In this document: positions 21,439 to 32,043 of the stretch, in pieces
Position numbering within the stretch: position 1 is the first letter of the stretch
How the letters are laid out: each line of letters opens with the position of its first letter
NCBI GenBank assembly: GCA_943735955.1
Contig: OX030962.1
Span: 7,259,962 to 7,323,961, forward strand
Direction: 5' to 3'
DNA: 64,000 bases
From: Piscicola geometra
Taxonomy: Eukaryota > Annelida > Clitellata > Hirudinida > Piscicolidae
Notes under the pieces: generated by a model
Told to the model about the DNA's origin: nothing
What the model saw: the letters and a program-made list of their open reading frames with translations, nothing else
The model's database searches: none
Made by a program: the position numbers and the translations under genes

Positions 21439-23441
21439 ATGTTCTCGAAGCATTTTGCATCGAAGTTGCTGGAACCTTTGAGGAAGAAGATGCAGGAGTT
21501 GACGAGTGATGATAGTGATGCTGCCAGGAGTGATGATGATGATGATGATGACTTGAAAATGTTTAGATTTCTATTCTGTACAGGTGGGTTCTTAGGGCAT
21601 ATAAAACATATTTTATCGAAAAGCATTGAGAGCCTGCTTTATGTAAATTATTTTACGTACACTTTAACGTGCCAATTAGTTGGTAAAAGGGGGAAGGAAA
21701 AGGTATTTTGTTGACTTCAATCTAAAACCCTTCTTGAAGAACTTCGCGTACAGCAAAATTTCTCGAAACATATTTTTATACTTCAATACAAATATTTAAA
21801 TCAATAATTTTGATTTATTTCCTTCCATCATCTCTTCTCCCCTCCTTTCAATGATCCCCCTCCCCCCTTGATACCCCCTCACCCCAAGACTTGTACCCCG
21901 ACACAAGTGAGGGTGGAGGCACTTGCAGACGTCCCCTCATTTTGCTGCTGGAAAAGAGTTTGGATGATGGAGATGAAGAGGAGGATATTGCCACAGATGA
22001 TGATGATGATGCTGATGAAAAAACGCAAAAAACGATTAAAGGGGGGTTTAAATTATTTTTTATATATATTCAAATCAATTCTAATTTGAAAAACTGATTT
22101 TTTCATAAAAATATATATAAGAAAACTTAAATTTAAGTTTGTAATTAGACAAAATATTTTTCAACATAGCAGGAGACGTAACTGAACGCTTTCTGAAGAG
22201 CGTCTCAAAGATCCTCCTGAGACGCGTAATTTCAAACTTTGACGGAAGCAAAAAGGTTCTGGATGCTGATTGGTCTTCAGAGGAAGTGTGCAGGAAGGTG
22301 GACGAGGTGCGCTCTAAAATAAATGACCAAAAGCGCTATATAAATGTATTTGATTGACTTGATTGGTTTGATTGATTAATTAATTGGTTTGATTAGTTGA
22401 TTAATTGGTTTTATCGGTTTGATTGATTAATTGGTTGGTTTGATTGATTTGATTTGATTTGATTGACTGATTGATTGATAGGTGCTGGAGATAGGGGATG
22501 AGGCAGAGAGTTTGGAGAGCTTGTTGGTTGATATGAAGTTTTTGATGAAGACCTCCCTCAAGATAGGTTGGTGCTTTTGCGTGTGTTCTAGAATGTTCGG
22601 AGTGATTTAAAATTTATTATTTGTTCTTATTTTAGAAAAAATTATTATTATTATTTTTTTCTAACTCATATAAAAAGTAAAATGATTTCATGACGCAAGA
22701 ATTAAATTAAATATGAAAAAAAAGTTAAATGAGAAAAAACAACAAAAAAGAAAAATCCGAATCGCAAACTTCAGAGACAGCTGCTGCCAGATTTATCTTC
22801 CCAGCTTTTCAATTAGAGCGACACACAAAAGCACTTTAAAAAAGTTCCTTTATTTAAAACCTCTCCATAATCTATTGCATAAATAAATCATTTATTAAAA
22901 AATATAATAAGGTATTCGGAATCAATCAAAAACTTTTTTAGAGAATCTATATACTTAGATTTATTTTTTAAAACATATATTTTATTATATATACTTAATT
23001 TTCAGAATACGATACAACTTTATAAATATCTTAAATTATAAAAAAATTAATACATTTTCAAGTTTGAAAAAACTTTTTAAATACTTAAATAAACTAAATA
23101 AACTTAAATAAACTGAATACTTAAACTACTTAAATAAACTGCACAAGCAACACCTGCAAATGCAGGTCATCCTAGAATATTTGAGAGCGCCTCCTCTGGC
23201 GTGGACGTTGTGTCTCTGATGGGAGAGTGGATTACCGCGACTGCCAACACGAATATGTGATGACGATGATGACGATGATGATGATGATGGCGATGATGAT
23301 GATGATGATGAGAATGATGAGGATGATGATGGCGATGATGATGATGATGGAATGGTGATGACGACTATGATGAAAAAGAAGATGATGATGATAATGAGAG
23401 CGATAACGACGAAAGTGATGATGATGATGATGATCACCATC

Positions 23442-23473
<32 letters not shown>

Positions 23474-24542
23474 CACCATCATCATCATCACCACCATTCC
23501 ATCATCATCATCATCGTCATCAGGTTCACATACGAGATAGCTCCGGTCTTCACGCTGATCGAGGACATCGTGTTGGCGAGGATGAAGGCGATGTTGGGAT
23601 GGCCCGCCCTGGAGGGGGATGGCATCTTTGCTCCCGGTGGGTGGGATGGAGGGGAGGGAAGAAGAGAGGGTAAGAAGGGGGGAGGAGAGAAGTGGAGGAT
23701 GGTTGGTAGGGAGTGGGTGGTGTATAACGGGTTGCTGGTAGGGGGTGGGTGGTGTATAACGGGTTGCTGGTAGGGGGTGGGTGGTGTATAACGGGTTGCT
23801 GGTAGGGGGTGGGTGGTGTATAACGGGTTGCTGGTAGGGGGTGGGTGGTGTATAACGGGTTGCTGGTAGGGAGTGGGTGGTGTATAACGGGTTGTTGGTA
23901 GGGGGTGGGTGGTGTATAACGGGTTGTTGGTAGGGGGTGGGTGGTGTATAAAGGGTTGTTGGTAGGGGGTGGGTGGTGTATAACGGGTTGCTGATAAGGG
24001 GTGGGTGGTGTATAACGGGTTGTTGGTAGGGGGTGGGTGGTGTATAACGGGTTGTTGGTAGTAATTGGTCAAAAGAGAAAGAGAGGGGATGGGTAGCTTC
24101 ACTATCTCCTTCTTGCACAACCATCTTATTTCTCCTCTTCCCTATCCATCTTCTTCATTCTTCTCCATTCTTAACCTCCACCTCCTCCTTCTTCCTCCAC
24201 CTTCTCCTCCTTCCTCCACCTCCTCCTTCTTCCTCCACCTCCTCCTCCTTCCTCCACCTTCTCCTCCATCCATCCACTCAGGCTCCTCCATCTCCAACAT
24301 GTACGCCCTAGCGGTGGCGCGTCACAAACTCATCCCAGAGGTCAAGTTCAAGGGCATGAGTCACGTGACCAATGACCTCGTGATCTTTTTGACCAATCAG
24401 GTGTTTTCCTAGAGGGGATGATGATAGTGATAGTAATGATGATGATCATGATGGGGAGAATGATGATGGTGATGGTGGTGATGATGATGACGATGATGAT
24501 GATGTTGATGATGATGATGATGACGATGACGATGATGATGAC

Positions 24543-24574
<32 letters not shown>

Positions 24575-24798
24575 CGATGATGATGATGATGATGCAGAGC
24601 GACGGATCGATTGAAAAGGCGGCCTCGTTGCTGGGCATGGGAAGTGGCAACGTGGTGTACGTCATGAGTAATAACAGGTGCGAGTGGTTGGGAGTGGTTG
24701 GGAGTGGTTGGGAGTGGTTGTGGTGGTGGGAACGGTTGCTGAGTTCAGTGGATATTTTAAATCATGGCATTTGTTATTTCAATATTAACCAGCATTCA

Positions 24799-24868
<70 letters not shown>

Positions 24869-27252
24869 GCCATCATTATCATCATCACCCTCCTTCAGAG
24901 GTCAAATGGTGGTGGAAGACTTGATGACAAAGATAAAGGAAGAAGAAGACAAAGGTCGACGTCCATTTTTTGTTTCAGCTATTTCCGGATCGGAAATGCT
25001 CGGATCCTTTGACCCACTTTCCGACATTGCAGACTTGTGCGATAAACACAATCTTTGGTTACACGTGGATGTGAGGCGTTACATTATTTAAAAATCCAAT
25101 GAAGTATGAAGAACATTTTAGTTCTTGAATTTAAAATTACTTTTACATATTAAATTTTTTGCATATTTTGTATACAAAGGCGACGATGGGTGGCAACGTG
25201 TTGTTCTCGAGCAGTTTCAGCCACTTGCTAAGAGGAGTAAGAAGGTTTGCTATTTTGAAAAATAAAAATAATCAAAAATATAGAGAAAAAAAAATTCAAT
25301 TTTCAAATATATAATTTGAAGATGTATTTTACTTGAAACTAGAAATTTTTTTTTAAACAGCACATCCCTATTCAGGGCTCAGTCGGTCACGTGGAATCTG
25401 GACGTCTTGATGACGTGTGCTCTACAGTGTTCCGCCATCTTGATCAAGGAAAAGGTTGTTGCTATGGTGATGTGCTGGTGTTGTATGGGTTTTGAGCTGC
25501 ACCAAAGCTCCTGGACATCTGACTACCTACCACCACTTGCATCCAACCACCACTCATAACTACCACAAAACTATCTCACTTACCACTCATAACTACCACA
25601 AAACTATTTCACTTACCCCTCATAACTACCACAAAACTATCTCACTTACCCCTCATAACTACCACAAAACTCTCTCACTTACCACTCATAACTACCATAA
25701 AACCAGCCCCAATCACCACAACCCACCACTACCCCTACTCCAACCCCAACTACCATCACCACCACTGCAACCCCCTCCCCCTATCTCCTCCCCAACAGAA
25801 CCTTCTCGAAGCTTGCAACTCCTCAAACGCGACGTACCTCTTCCAGCAGGACAAGCACTACGACATCAGCTACGACACCGGCGACAAGGCGATCCAGTGC
25901 GGTCGCCACAACGACGTTTTCAAGTTGTGGCTGCTGTGGCGATCTCGTGGAGACGCTGGCATGGCGCTGCATGTGGAAAGGCTCTTCCAGCTTTCGAGGT
26001 TAAGGGTCGATGGCAGGGAATAAGATTGATTTTTTTAAAATATATTGATCACAGCCTGAAAGACGCAGGCCATGTTGCGATAGCGCTAGGTATGCAACGG
26101 GAATTTTGATAGAAAATGCGTGAGAGGTGTTTAGTTGATTTAATGCTTTTTGGAGTTTAAAGAATTTTAAAATAATTTTGTTCATGTCGAATAAAGATTG
26201 GTTAAAAATGACGATTCAGATACTTGCAAAAGCAGCTGAAAGGCACTGAAGGCTTTGAGCCACTAATCAACGAAGTATAAAAAAACTATAAAAAACTGTT
26301 TTAATTTTTCATATTAATTTTTGTTTAATTAATTAACGCTATTACTTGTTAAAAAAACAAATATTGTTATTATTTTATATTATTTCATAAACAATAAATT
26401 TAGTTAACTAAAATAATTTTTATTAAAACCTCCAAAGTTCGAGTTTTTGGTGGTTAGTTTCTGGTACATACCTAAGGCACTGAAGAGAGGATGGAGTGGG
26501 AGAGTGGAGAGGGAAACAGAGGAGTTCAAAGTGAGTGGAGGCATAATATAAACTTTTGTGCAAGAACGCTATTAACTTTCTGGTCATGTATTTCTTATTT
26601 TTTATCGATTTATTTGAATCACTTTCGAATAAATACAAAATAAAGGTAGTTTTAAAATTTTTTGTGCGTATAAAATTGTAATGAGACTTTATTTTTTATT
26701 TTCTTAATAATAATTTAAAAAATATTTCAACTGTAGCAAAAGCTCTCAACGCTAACGAGAAAAATAGACGAAGAGTTGAAGAAAGAAAGGAATTGTATTG
26801 TGGGAGTGTTCAAGTGTTTGTTGAGGAGCAGCAACAACACCAAGAAACAACAAGTTCTCAACAAACCTCAACAATATTGCAACAACAACGAAGATGTGAA
26901 AGTTGTAAAAGACGTCGGTACGCATCAATTAAAACAAGTGAAAGCTCAAAAACAACTTCAACCACAACAGCAACCTCAACAACAGCAACAACCTCAACAA
27001 CAACAGCAACCTCAACCACAACAGCAATCACAACAACAACAGCAACCTCAACAACAACAGCAATCTCAACAACAACAACAACCTCAGCAACAACAACCTC
27101 AACAACAACAGCAACAACAACAACTACAGCAACAACAACAGCAGGAGGTATGGTGTTTCCGAATGTACATGAGCAACATCAACACCCGCTTCAGCGATCT
27201 GGACTTCGTGCTGAAGGAGATCAAGAGGCATGGAGAAGCGATGGAGATTTAG
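21439..27252 (+). CDS. Catalytically impaired group II PLP-decarboxylase homologue (CSAD/GADL1/GAD family)
   Basis: Exons: 21439-21583 (N-terminus, tentative), 22173-22306, 22482-22566, 23166-23256, 23524-23636, 24282-24400, 24598-24677, 24899-25070, 25180-25244, 25361-25454, 25799-25998, 26220-26274, 26438-26530 and 26737-27252; about 653 aa, every phase consistent. Family blocks include [42 protein letters not shown] (the PLP-nitrogen Asp is kept), [44 protein letters not shown] and CFRMYMSN. Known members bind PLP through the Lys of NPHK; here the motif reads NLDV (Val about 350). The His of SHYS that stacks on PLP is SDGS (Asp about 231). The mobile loop region near the C-terminus is replaced by about 100 residues of Gln-rich repeat. 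There is a poly-Asp run in exon 1. A possible extra exon starts at 21889. Loss of lysine argues against decarboxylation; the intact frame argues for a retained non-catalytic role. Confidence 0.88.
22342..22482. repeat. (TTGAT)-rich tract in intron
   Basis: TTGATTGATT and TTGGTTTGATT repeats fill the 175-bp intron between the exons at 22173-22306 and 22482-22566 and end in the acceptor GATTGATAG. Confidence 0.9.
23258..23520. repeat. Opposed (GAT)n and (ATC)n trinucleotide arrays
   Basis: About 170 bp of GATGATGATG, with minor interruptions, is followed directly by about 90 bp of CATCATCATC. The two halves are complementary, giving a potential long imperfect hairpin inside the intron of the decarboxylase-like gene. 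The second half runs up to the acceptor at 23523. Confidence 0.92.
23705..24062. repeat. 32-bp minisatellite in intron of the decarboxylase-like gene
   Basis: About 11 copies of a 32-bp unit containing GGTAGGGGGTGGGTGGTG followed by TATAACGGGTTGCT. Copies differ by single bases (GCTG or GTTG; one AAAGGG). It is highly G-rich on the plus strand. Confidence 0.95.
24417..24597. repeat. (GAT)n in intron, abutting an acceptor
   Basis: GATGATGATGACGATGATG repeats fill the whole intron between 24400 and 24598. The acceptor GATGATGCAG is formed at the edge of the array. Confidence 0.93.
24796..24890. repeat. (CAT)n microsatellite in intron
   Basis: Near-perfect CAT repeat of about 30 units lies just upstream of the acceptor at 24898. 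Confidence 0.95.
25545..25700. repeat. 33-bp tandem repeat, about 5 copies
   Basis: Units built from AACTACCACAAAACTATCTC and ACTTACCACTCAT lie in the intron between the exons at 25361-25454 and 25799-25998. Confidence 0.92.
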
Positions 27253-28162
27253 CGGAATTCACTTTTTGGTGATAATTAAATCATTAGTGAGATGATTGAT
27301 TTGATCAAGATCATTAAGTTTGGATAGTTAAATCATTATTGAAGGAATTTATTTGACCAAGATTATTAGGTGTACTTCGATTAAATGAAATTCTTATTTA
27401 ATAGATAGAAAACATGATCGTTGTTGCATAGTTAAGCAATGTCTATTTTTGTTGATAATATCTCTCTCTGGGGCGGTTTCGTATAAGAAATATTTATTAT
27501 ATGGTAATCATATTACTTTAAAATGTTTTAAAATTGTTTAAAAAAACAAAAACTTTATAAACTTTTTAGATAATTCACAAATACGTGGAAACTCACAAAT
27601 GTGCTAGATAGTTTTTTTTCGAACCCAATCTGCAAATTTGACATTACACTTTTCCTTGTCTCTGAACTACTCATTTTTCTTCAGTCGATATTGTTTTAGT
27701 TTTATTTCAATAAAAATACGTTCTTTATTTTTTTACAGCATTTTTGACATTTCAATAAGATGAAAATGACAAATATTGACAGGAATTTCAGACATCTTTC
27801 CTAAAACACTCTGTAAAAGTTGGCTTGGACCTACTTTAATTTAAAAACTCTCGAAATAATTCGTTTGTTCTTCACTTTGCCTCTGAAGTGAAGTTTAGGC
27901 GCCAATACTTCATTGAAGCATACTCACTAAAAAGAAAATCCAAGACGTTATGAAATGCTTTTTATTAGGGACAATGTATCCTTGGTCTAGGCTTAATTTG
28001 AGAATAAAATTGATTTATATGATATTCAGAGTATTAAAAAAATTCAATTTAGTGTCCAAACAAATAAATTATAATATTGATCATTAAAACTAGAATCTAA
28101 AAGGTCTTAAATCGATATAGGATGACGTTTTGTAGCTCCCTTAGCAGTGATTCGGTTTCATC
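27253..28162. other. Intergenic region with poly(A) signals
   Basis: No coding exon was seen. AATAAA at 27709-27714 may serve the upstream plus-strand gene. TTTATT near 27961 reads AATAAA on the minus strand and may serve proline-rich copy A; its equivalent is preserved near 30873 in copy B. The segmental duplication begins at about 27871. Confidence 0.5.
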
Positions 28163-28833
28163 TCAAAATCTGCGCCTCAAATTTTCAGAGCGCCCCGTCT
28201 TGGGTGGTGGGGGCATTGCTGACGTGTGTTTGGGATCGTAGGGAGAGTGGGATGGAGAAGAGTGGGATCCAGGGGGGTAGGATGGAGAAGAGTGGGATCC
28301 AGGGGGGTAAGATGGAGAAAAATGGGATCCAGGGGGGTAAGATGGAGAAGAGTGGGATCCAGGGGGGTAAGATGGAGAAAAGTGGGATCCAGGAGGGTAA
28401 GATGGAGAAGAGTGGGATCCAGGGGGGTAGGATGGAGGTGGGCGGGATGAAAATAGGTGGGATCCAGGAGGGTAAAATGAAGGTGGGAAAGATGAAAATT
28501 GGAATTTAGATGAGAGAAATGGAGGTGAGTGGAATGGAGGTGGGTGGGATACATGTGGATGGGATGGAGGTGGGAGGGATGGAAGTGGGTGGAATTCAGG
28601 TGAGTGGGATAGAGGTGGATCGGATCCAGGTGGATCGGATGCCCTCTTCACTCTTCCTTCTGTCAAGCCCTTTGTGTGAATAAATTACTCAATCAAGAGC
28701 TTAAAAAACAATTATTCAACAATAAAAAGTATGAACTAATCTAGAAATTATCTGAACTTTTTCACAAACTCACATCGGGTCTGGCCAGGAAGACGACAAA
28801 CAGAAGCACACAGGGAACCACTTTGGTGGACAT
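28163..28833 (-). CDS. Secreted proline-rich repeat protein, copy A
   Basis: Two exons, 28774-28833 and 28163-28669, joined in phase 0, give 188 aa. Exon 1 encodes a short signal peptide, MSTKVVPCVLLFVVFLARPD. Exon 2 starts GLTEGRVKRASDPPG, which contains a furin-like RVKR site, so the repeat region would be released as a mature chain of about 160 residues. A Pro/Ser/His-rich leader is followed by six copies of YPPGSHSSPS (or HFSPS) and a tail ending SENLRRRF. A TATA box lies 81 nt before the ATG on the minus strand, and a poly(A) signal lies downstream. I do not recognise a family; the composition recalls secreted structural, adhesive or salivary proteins. The opposite strand is also open across the repeat but lacks signal peptide, promoter and splice support. 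Confidence 0.72.
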
Positions 28834-28906
28834 CGTTTCACGTTCAGAAAGATACTGCGAAGAGAGTAGAAATTTTCTTCTCTAGAACGTCTTTTTCACT
28901 TTCTCC

Positions 28907-28914
28907 CTTATATA
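28907..28914 (-). promoter_or_regulatory. TATA box of proline-rich copy A
   Basis: CTTATATA on the plus strand reads TATATAAG on the minus strand. It is 81 nt upstream of the ATG at 28833 and is preserved exactly in copy B. Confidence 0.7.
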
Positions 28915-28979
28915 CCCTTCGCCATCTAAAGCGTTACAGCAATTTTCACAAATTGTCTGAATTTGGATTTAAAGTGAAG

Positions 28980-29275
28980 CTTCAACTTTTATTTACTTAA
29001 AGCTTTGGATTTACAATTGATATTTTTAACCTATTACTTTTATTTACTTGAAGCTTTAGATTTAAAATGGATTTTTTAAACTATTACTTTCATTTACATA
29101 AAGCATTAGATTTAAAATGGATTTTTTAAACTATTACTTTTATTTACTTGAAGCTTTAGATTTAAAATGGATTTTTTAAACTATTACTTTCATTTACATA
29201 AAGCTTTAGATTTAAAATGGATTTTTTTAACTATTACTTTTATTTACTTAAAGCTTTAGATTTAAAATGGTTTTG
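28980..29275. repeat. About 54-bp tandem repeat upstream of copy A
   Basis: Five to six copies of a unit containing TTTACTTAAAGCTTTAGATT and AAAATGGATTTTTTAAACTA. Copy B carries a reduced version at about 32170-32310, so the array length changed after duplication. Confidence 0.9.
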
Positions 29276-29530
29276 TTGATGTTTCATTCTTGACATTATG
29301 TCATTGGTTTAAGGCGAAAAAAGTGTTTGTATGAAAGTATTTTTCTATTTTTGTTAAAGATGATTTTGCTCATACTGGACGTAGGAGTGCAATGTCAGAC
29401 CTACCTTTTGTCATATAACAAAACTTAAATAATTAATTAATTTCAAATATTGAAAGTTTTTCAGATGTTAAAATATTTTTAAAATAGAGATTTTCAACAT
29501 CAATTATATTTTCTTATACCGCAGGATTTA

Positions 29531-30788
29531 AAGAATTAATTGGGATAATCCAGATTTGACTATAGTCTTTGTGTCTTTCTATATTTCTATATTCAATTTC
29601 TAAAAAACCTGCTTTATGTATAATAATGTGTGTATTATAGAGTATAAAATTAATTTCAAACACAATAATTGCATTCATCTTTTTTAATTGAGAAAATAGT
29701 TTTTCAGATTATCAGTGAACACCAGGAATTTAATTTTTGTTTAGTTTTTTTTAATTTTTTTTTTTTTCACAATTGTTACTATATGCTGCGTAATGAGAAA
29801 TTTAAAATCAATTTTTAAAATGGTGCCCGTAATGACGGCTATTTAAATCTCTTATTATTTTTCACTAAAATAGCTCTTATTACTTCATGAAATGGTTTTA
29901 GAAAATAATTTAATTAATATTCTATTACTTTTTAACGTTAAAACTTTAATTATTTTGAAAGAACCAGGTATTGTAAAAAAATCTATGGCTTAATCCAGAA
30001 TCGATTACAGACTTACGATTTGCAGTGTCTTACTTTTTTTAACAAAGAATTGAAAATCGTATCCAAAACTGGGTGCATTTTTTTGAAGAAAAGAATATTA
30101 AATATTATCCATCTAAAATATTCATAATAAATACTACGATATTATACTTTCTAGCTATTTAAAAATTGAAAATAGGCTTAAAACGCATGTCTTAAATTTC
30201 TTTTACAAATCTCGAATATTAAATATTTAGATTTCTGTTTTAGTTAGTTCTATCCGGTTTGATTTATTCAGTCAAAGGAATATTTAAAAACGTGTTTTTA
30301 CTTTTTTCGATTTTAGAATACTCAATTTATATGAGTTTTTGGCTATTTTGTTCATTCCAACAATTCTGTTCTGATTTTAGCGTCTCGCTGACCATCGCGG
30401 TTTATTGAGCAACAAGTGAGTAATATATAAAAAATTTCTGAATACATTTCATGGTTTAAAAAAATAAATTTCAAATATTGGGCTCTTATGTTTATTTTTC
30501 GTAAAACTATATCATTATTTTATAGCATGCACACCATGACGTTTACACAAATGTCCCGATTCACATGAGACTAGGATTAGGTGTCACGAATTAGCAGAAG
30601 TTTTGTAGTATTTTTATAATATTAATTGAAGAATGCATTGAATGAAGAATATTTTGAGATAAGCATCGTCTAATAATTTATTTCATGAAGCTTCTGAACT
30701 AGTAAAATAGCATTGTTTGTCCCGATTTCTCATAATGGTGATCGAAACATTAATACTCTATCATGATTTGCTTGTTATTGGTTTATTT
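29531..30788. other. Spacer between the duplicated segments
   Basis: AT-rich unique sequence with no supported gene. Short exon-like pieces with splice signals (acceptor before 30380, donor after 30414; acceptor before 30526) were noted but do not give a convincing reading frame. Confidence 0.5.
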
Positions 30789-31081
30789 TTCACTTCGCCT
30801 CTGAAGTGAAGTTTAGGCGCCAATACTTCATTGAAGCATACTCACTAAAAAGAAAATCCAAGACGTTATGAAATGCTTTTTATTAGGGACAATGTATCCT
30901 TTGTCTAGGCTTAATTTGAAAATAAAATTGATTTATATGATATTCAGAGTATTTAAAAAAATTCAATTTAGTGTCCAAACAAATAAATTATAATATTGAT
31001 CATTAAAACTAGAATCTAAAAGGTCTGAAATCGATATAGGATGACGTTTTGTAGCTCCCTTAGCAGTGATTCGGTTTCATC

Positions 31082-31962
31082 TCAAAATCTGCGCCTCAAA
31101 TCCTCAGAGCGCCCCGTCTTGGGTGGTGGGGGCATTGCTGACGTGTGTTTGGGATCGTAGGGAGAGTGGGATGGAGAAAAGTGGGATCCAGGGGGGTAGG
31201 ATGAAGAAGAGTGGGATCCAGGGCGGTAAGATGGAGAAGAGTGGGATCCAGGGGGGTAGGATGGAGAAGAGTGAGATCCAGGAGGGTAAGATGGAGAAGA
31301 GTGGGATCCAGGGGGGTAAGATGGAGAAGAGTGGGATCCAGGGCGGTAAGATGGAGAAGAGTGGGATCCAGGGGGGTAGGATGGAGAAGAGTGGGATCCA
31401 GGGGGGTAAGATGGAGAAGAGTGGGATCCAGGGGGGTAAGATGGAGAAGAGTGGGATCCAGGGGGGTAGGATGGAGAAGAGTGGGATCCAGGGGGGTAAG
31501 ATGGAGAAGAGTGGGATCCAGGAGGGTAAGATGGAGAAGAGTGGGATCCAGGGGGGTAGGATGGAGGTGGGCGGGATGAAAATAGGTGGGATCCAGGAGG
31601 GTAAAATGAAGGTGGGAAAGATGAAAATTGGAATTTAGATGAGAGAAATGGAGGTGAGTGGAATGGAGGTGGGTGGGATACATGTGGATGGGATGGAGGT
31701 GGGAGGGATGGAAGTGGGTGGAATTCAGGTGAGTGGGATAGAGGTGGGTCGGATCCAGGTGGATCGGATGCCCTCTTCACTCTTCCTTCTGCCAAGCCCT
31801 TTGTGTGAATAAATTACTCAATCAAGAGCTTAAAAAACAATTATTCAACAATAAAAAGTATGAACTAATCTAGAAATTATCTGAACTTTTTCACAAACTC
31901 ACATCGGGTCTGGCCAGGAAGACGACAAACAGAAGCACACAGGGAACCACTTTGGTGGACAT
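31082..31962 (-). CDS. Secreted proline-rich repeat protein, copy B
   Basis: Exons 31903-31962 and 31082-31798 give 258 aa. The signal peptide and the RVKR cleavage site are identical to copy A apart from T to A in GLAEGRVKRASDPPG. There are thirteen decapeptide units, mostly YPPGSHSSPS, against six in copy A; two units read YRPGSH. The tail ends SEDLRRRF. Preservation of the frame through a gain or loss of exactly seven 30-bp units, together with identical promoter spacing, supports both copies being coding. The duplicates are in the same orientation, about 3.1 kb apart. Confidence 0.72.
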
Positions 31963-32035
31963 CGTTTCACGTTCAGAAAGATACTGCGAAGAGAGTAGAA
32001 ATTTTCTTCTCTAGAACGTCTTTTTTTCTTTCTCC

Positions 32036-32043
32036 CTTATATA
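32036..32043 (-). promoter_or_regulatory. TATA box of proline-rich copy B
   Basis: The same TATATAAG motif and 81-nt spacing to the ATG (31962) as copy A. Confidence 0.7.

Larger units (their letters stand above)
27871..29530. repeat. Segmental duplication, copy A
   Basis: This segment is nearly identical to 30789-32555 over about 1.66 kb. It begins CACTTTGCCTCTGAAGTGAA and ends near TTTCTTATACCGCAGGATTT. It carries a complete secreted proline-rich gene with its promoter and 3' end. The two copies differ by single bases, by repeat number inside the gene, and by an insertion upstream of copy B. Confidence 0.93.

Noticed and set aside
21889..22045. Acidic plus-strand ORF starting [11 protein letters not shown] as an additional exon of the decarboxylase-like gene
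   Set aside because: Its GGGGGT donor would leave phase 2, which does not join the next exon; shorter versions ending at an internal GT (for example after GACACAA) remain possible, so it is mentioned but not placed in the model.
28147..31638. Plus-strand MEKSGIQGGK repeat ORFs over the proline-rich genes
   Set aside because: The antisense frame lacks signal peptide, promoter and splice sites, all of which are present for the minus-strand reading.
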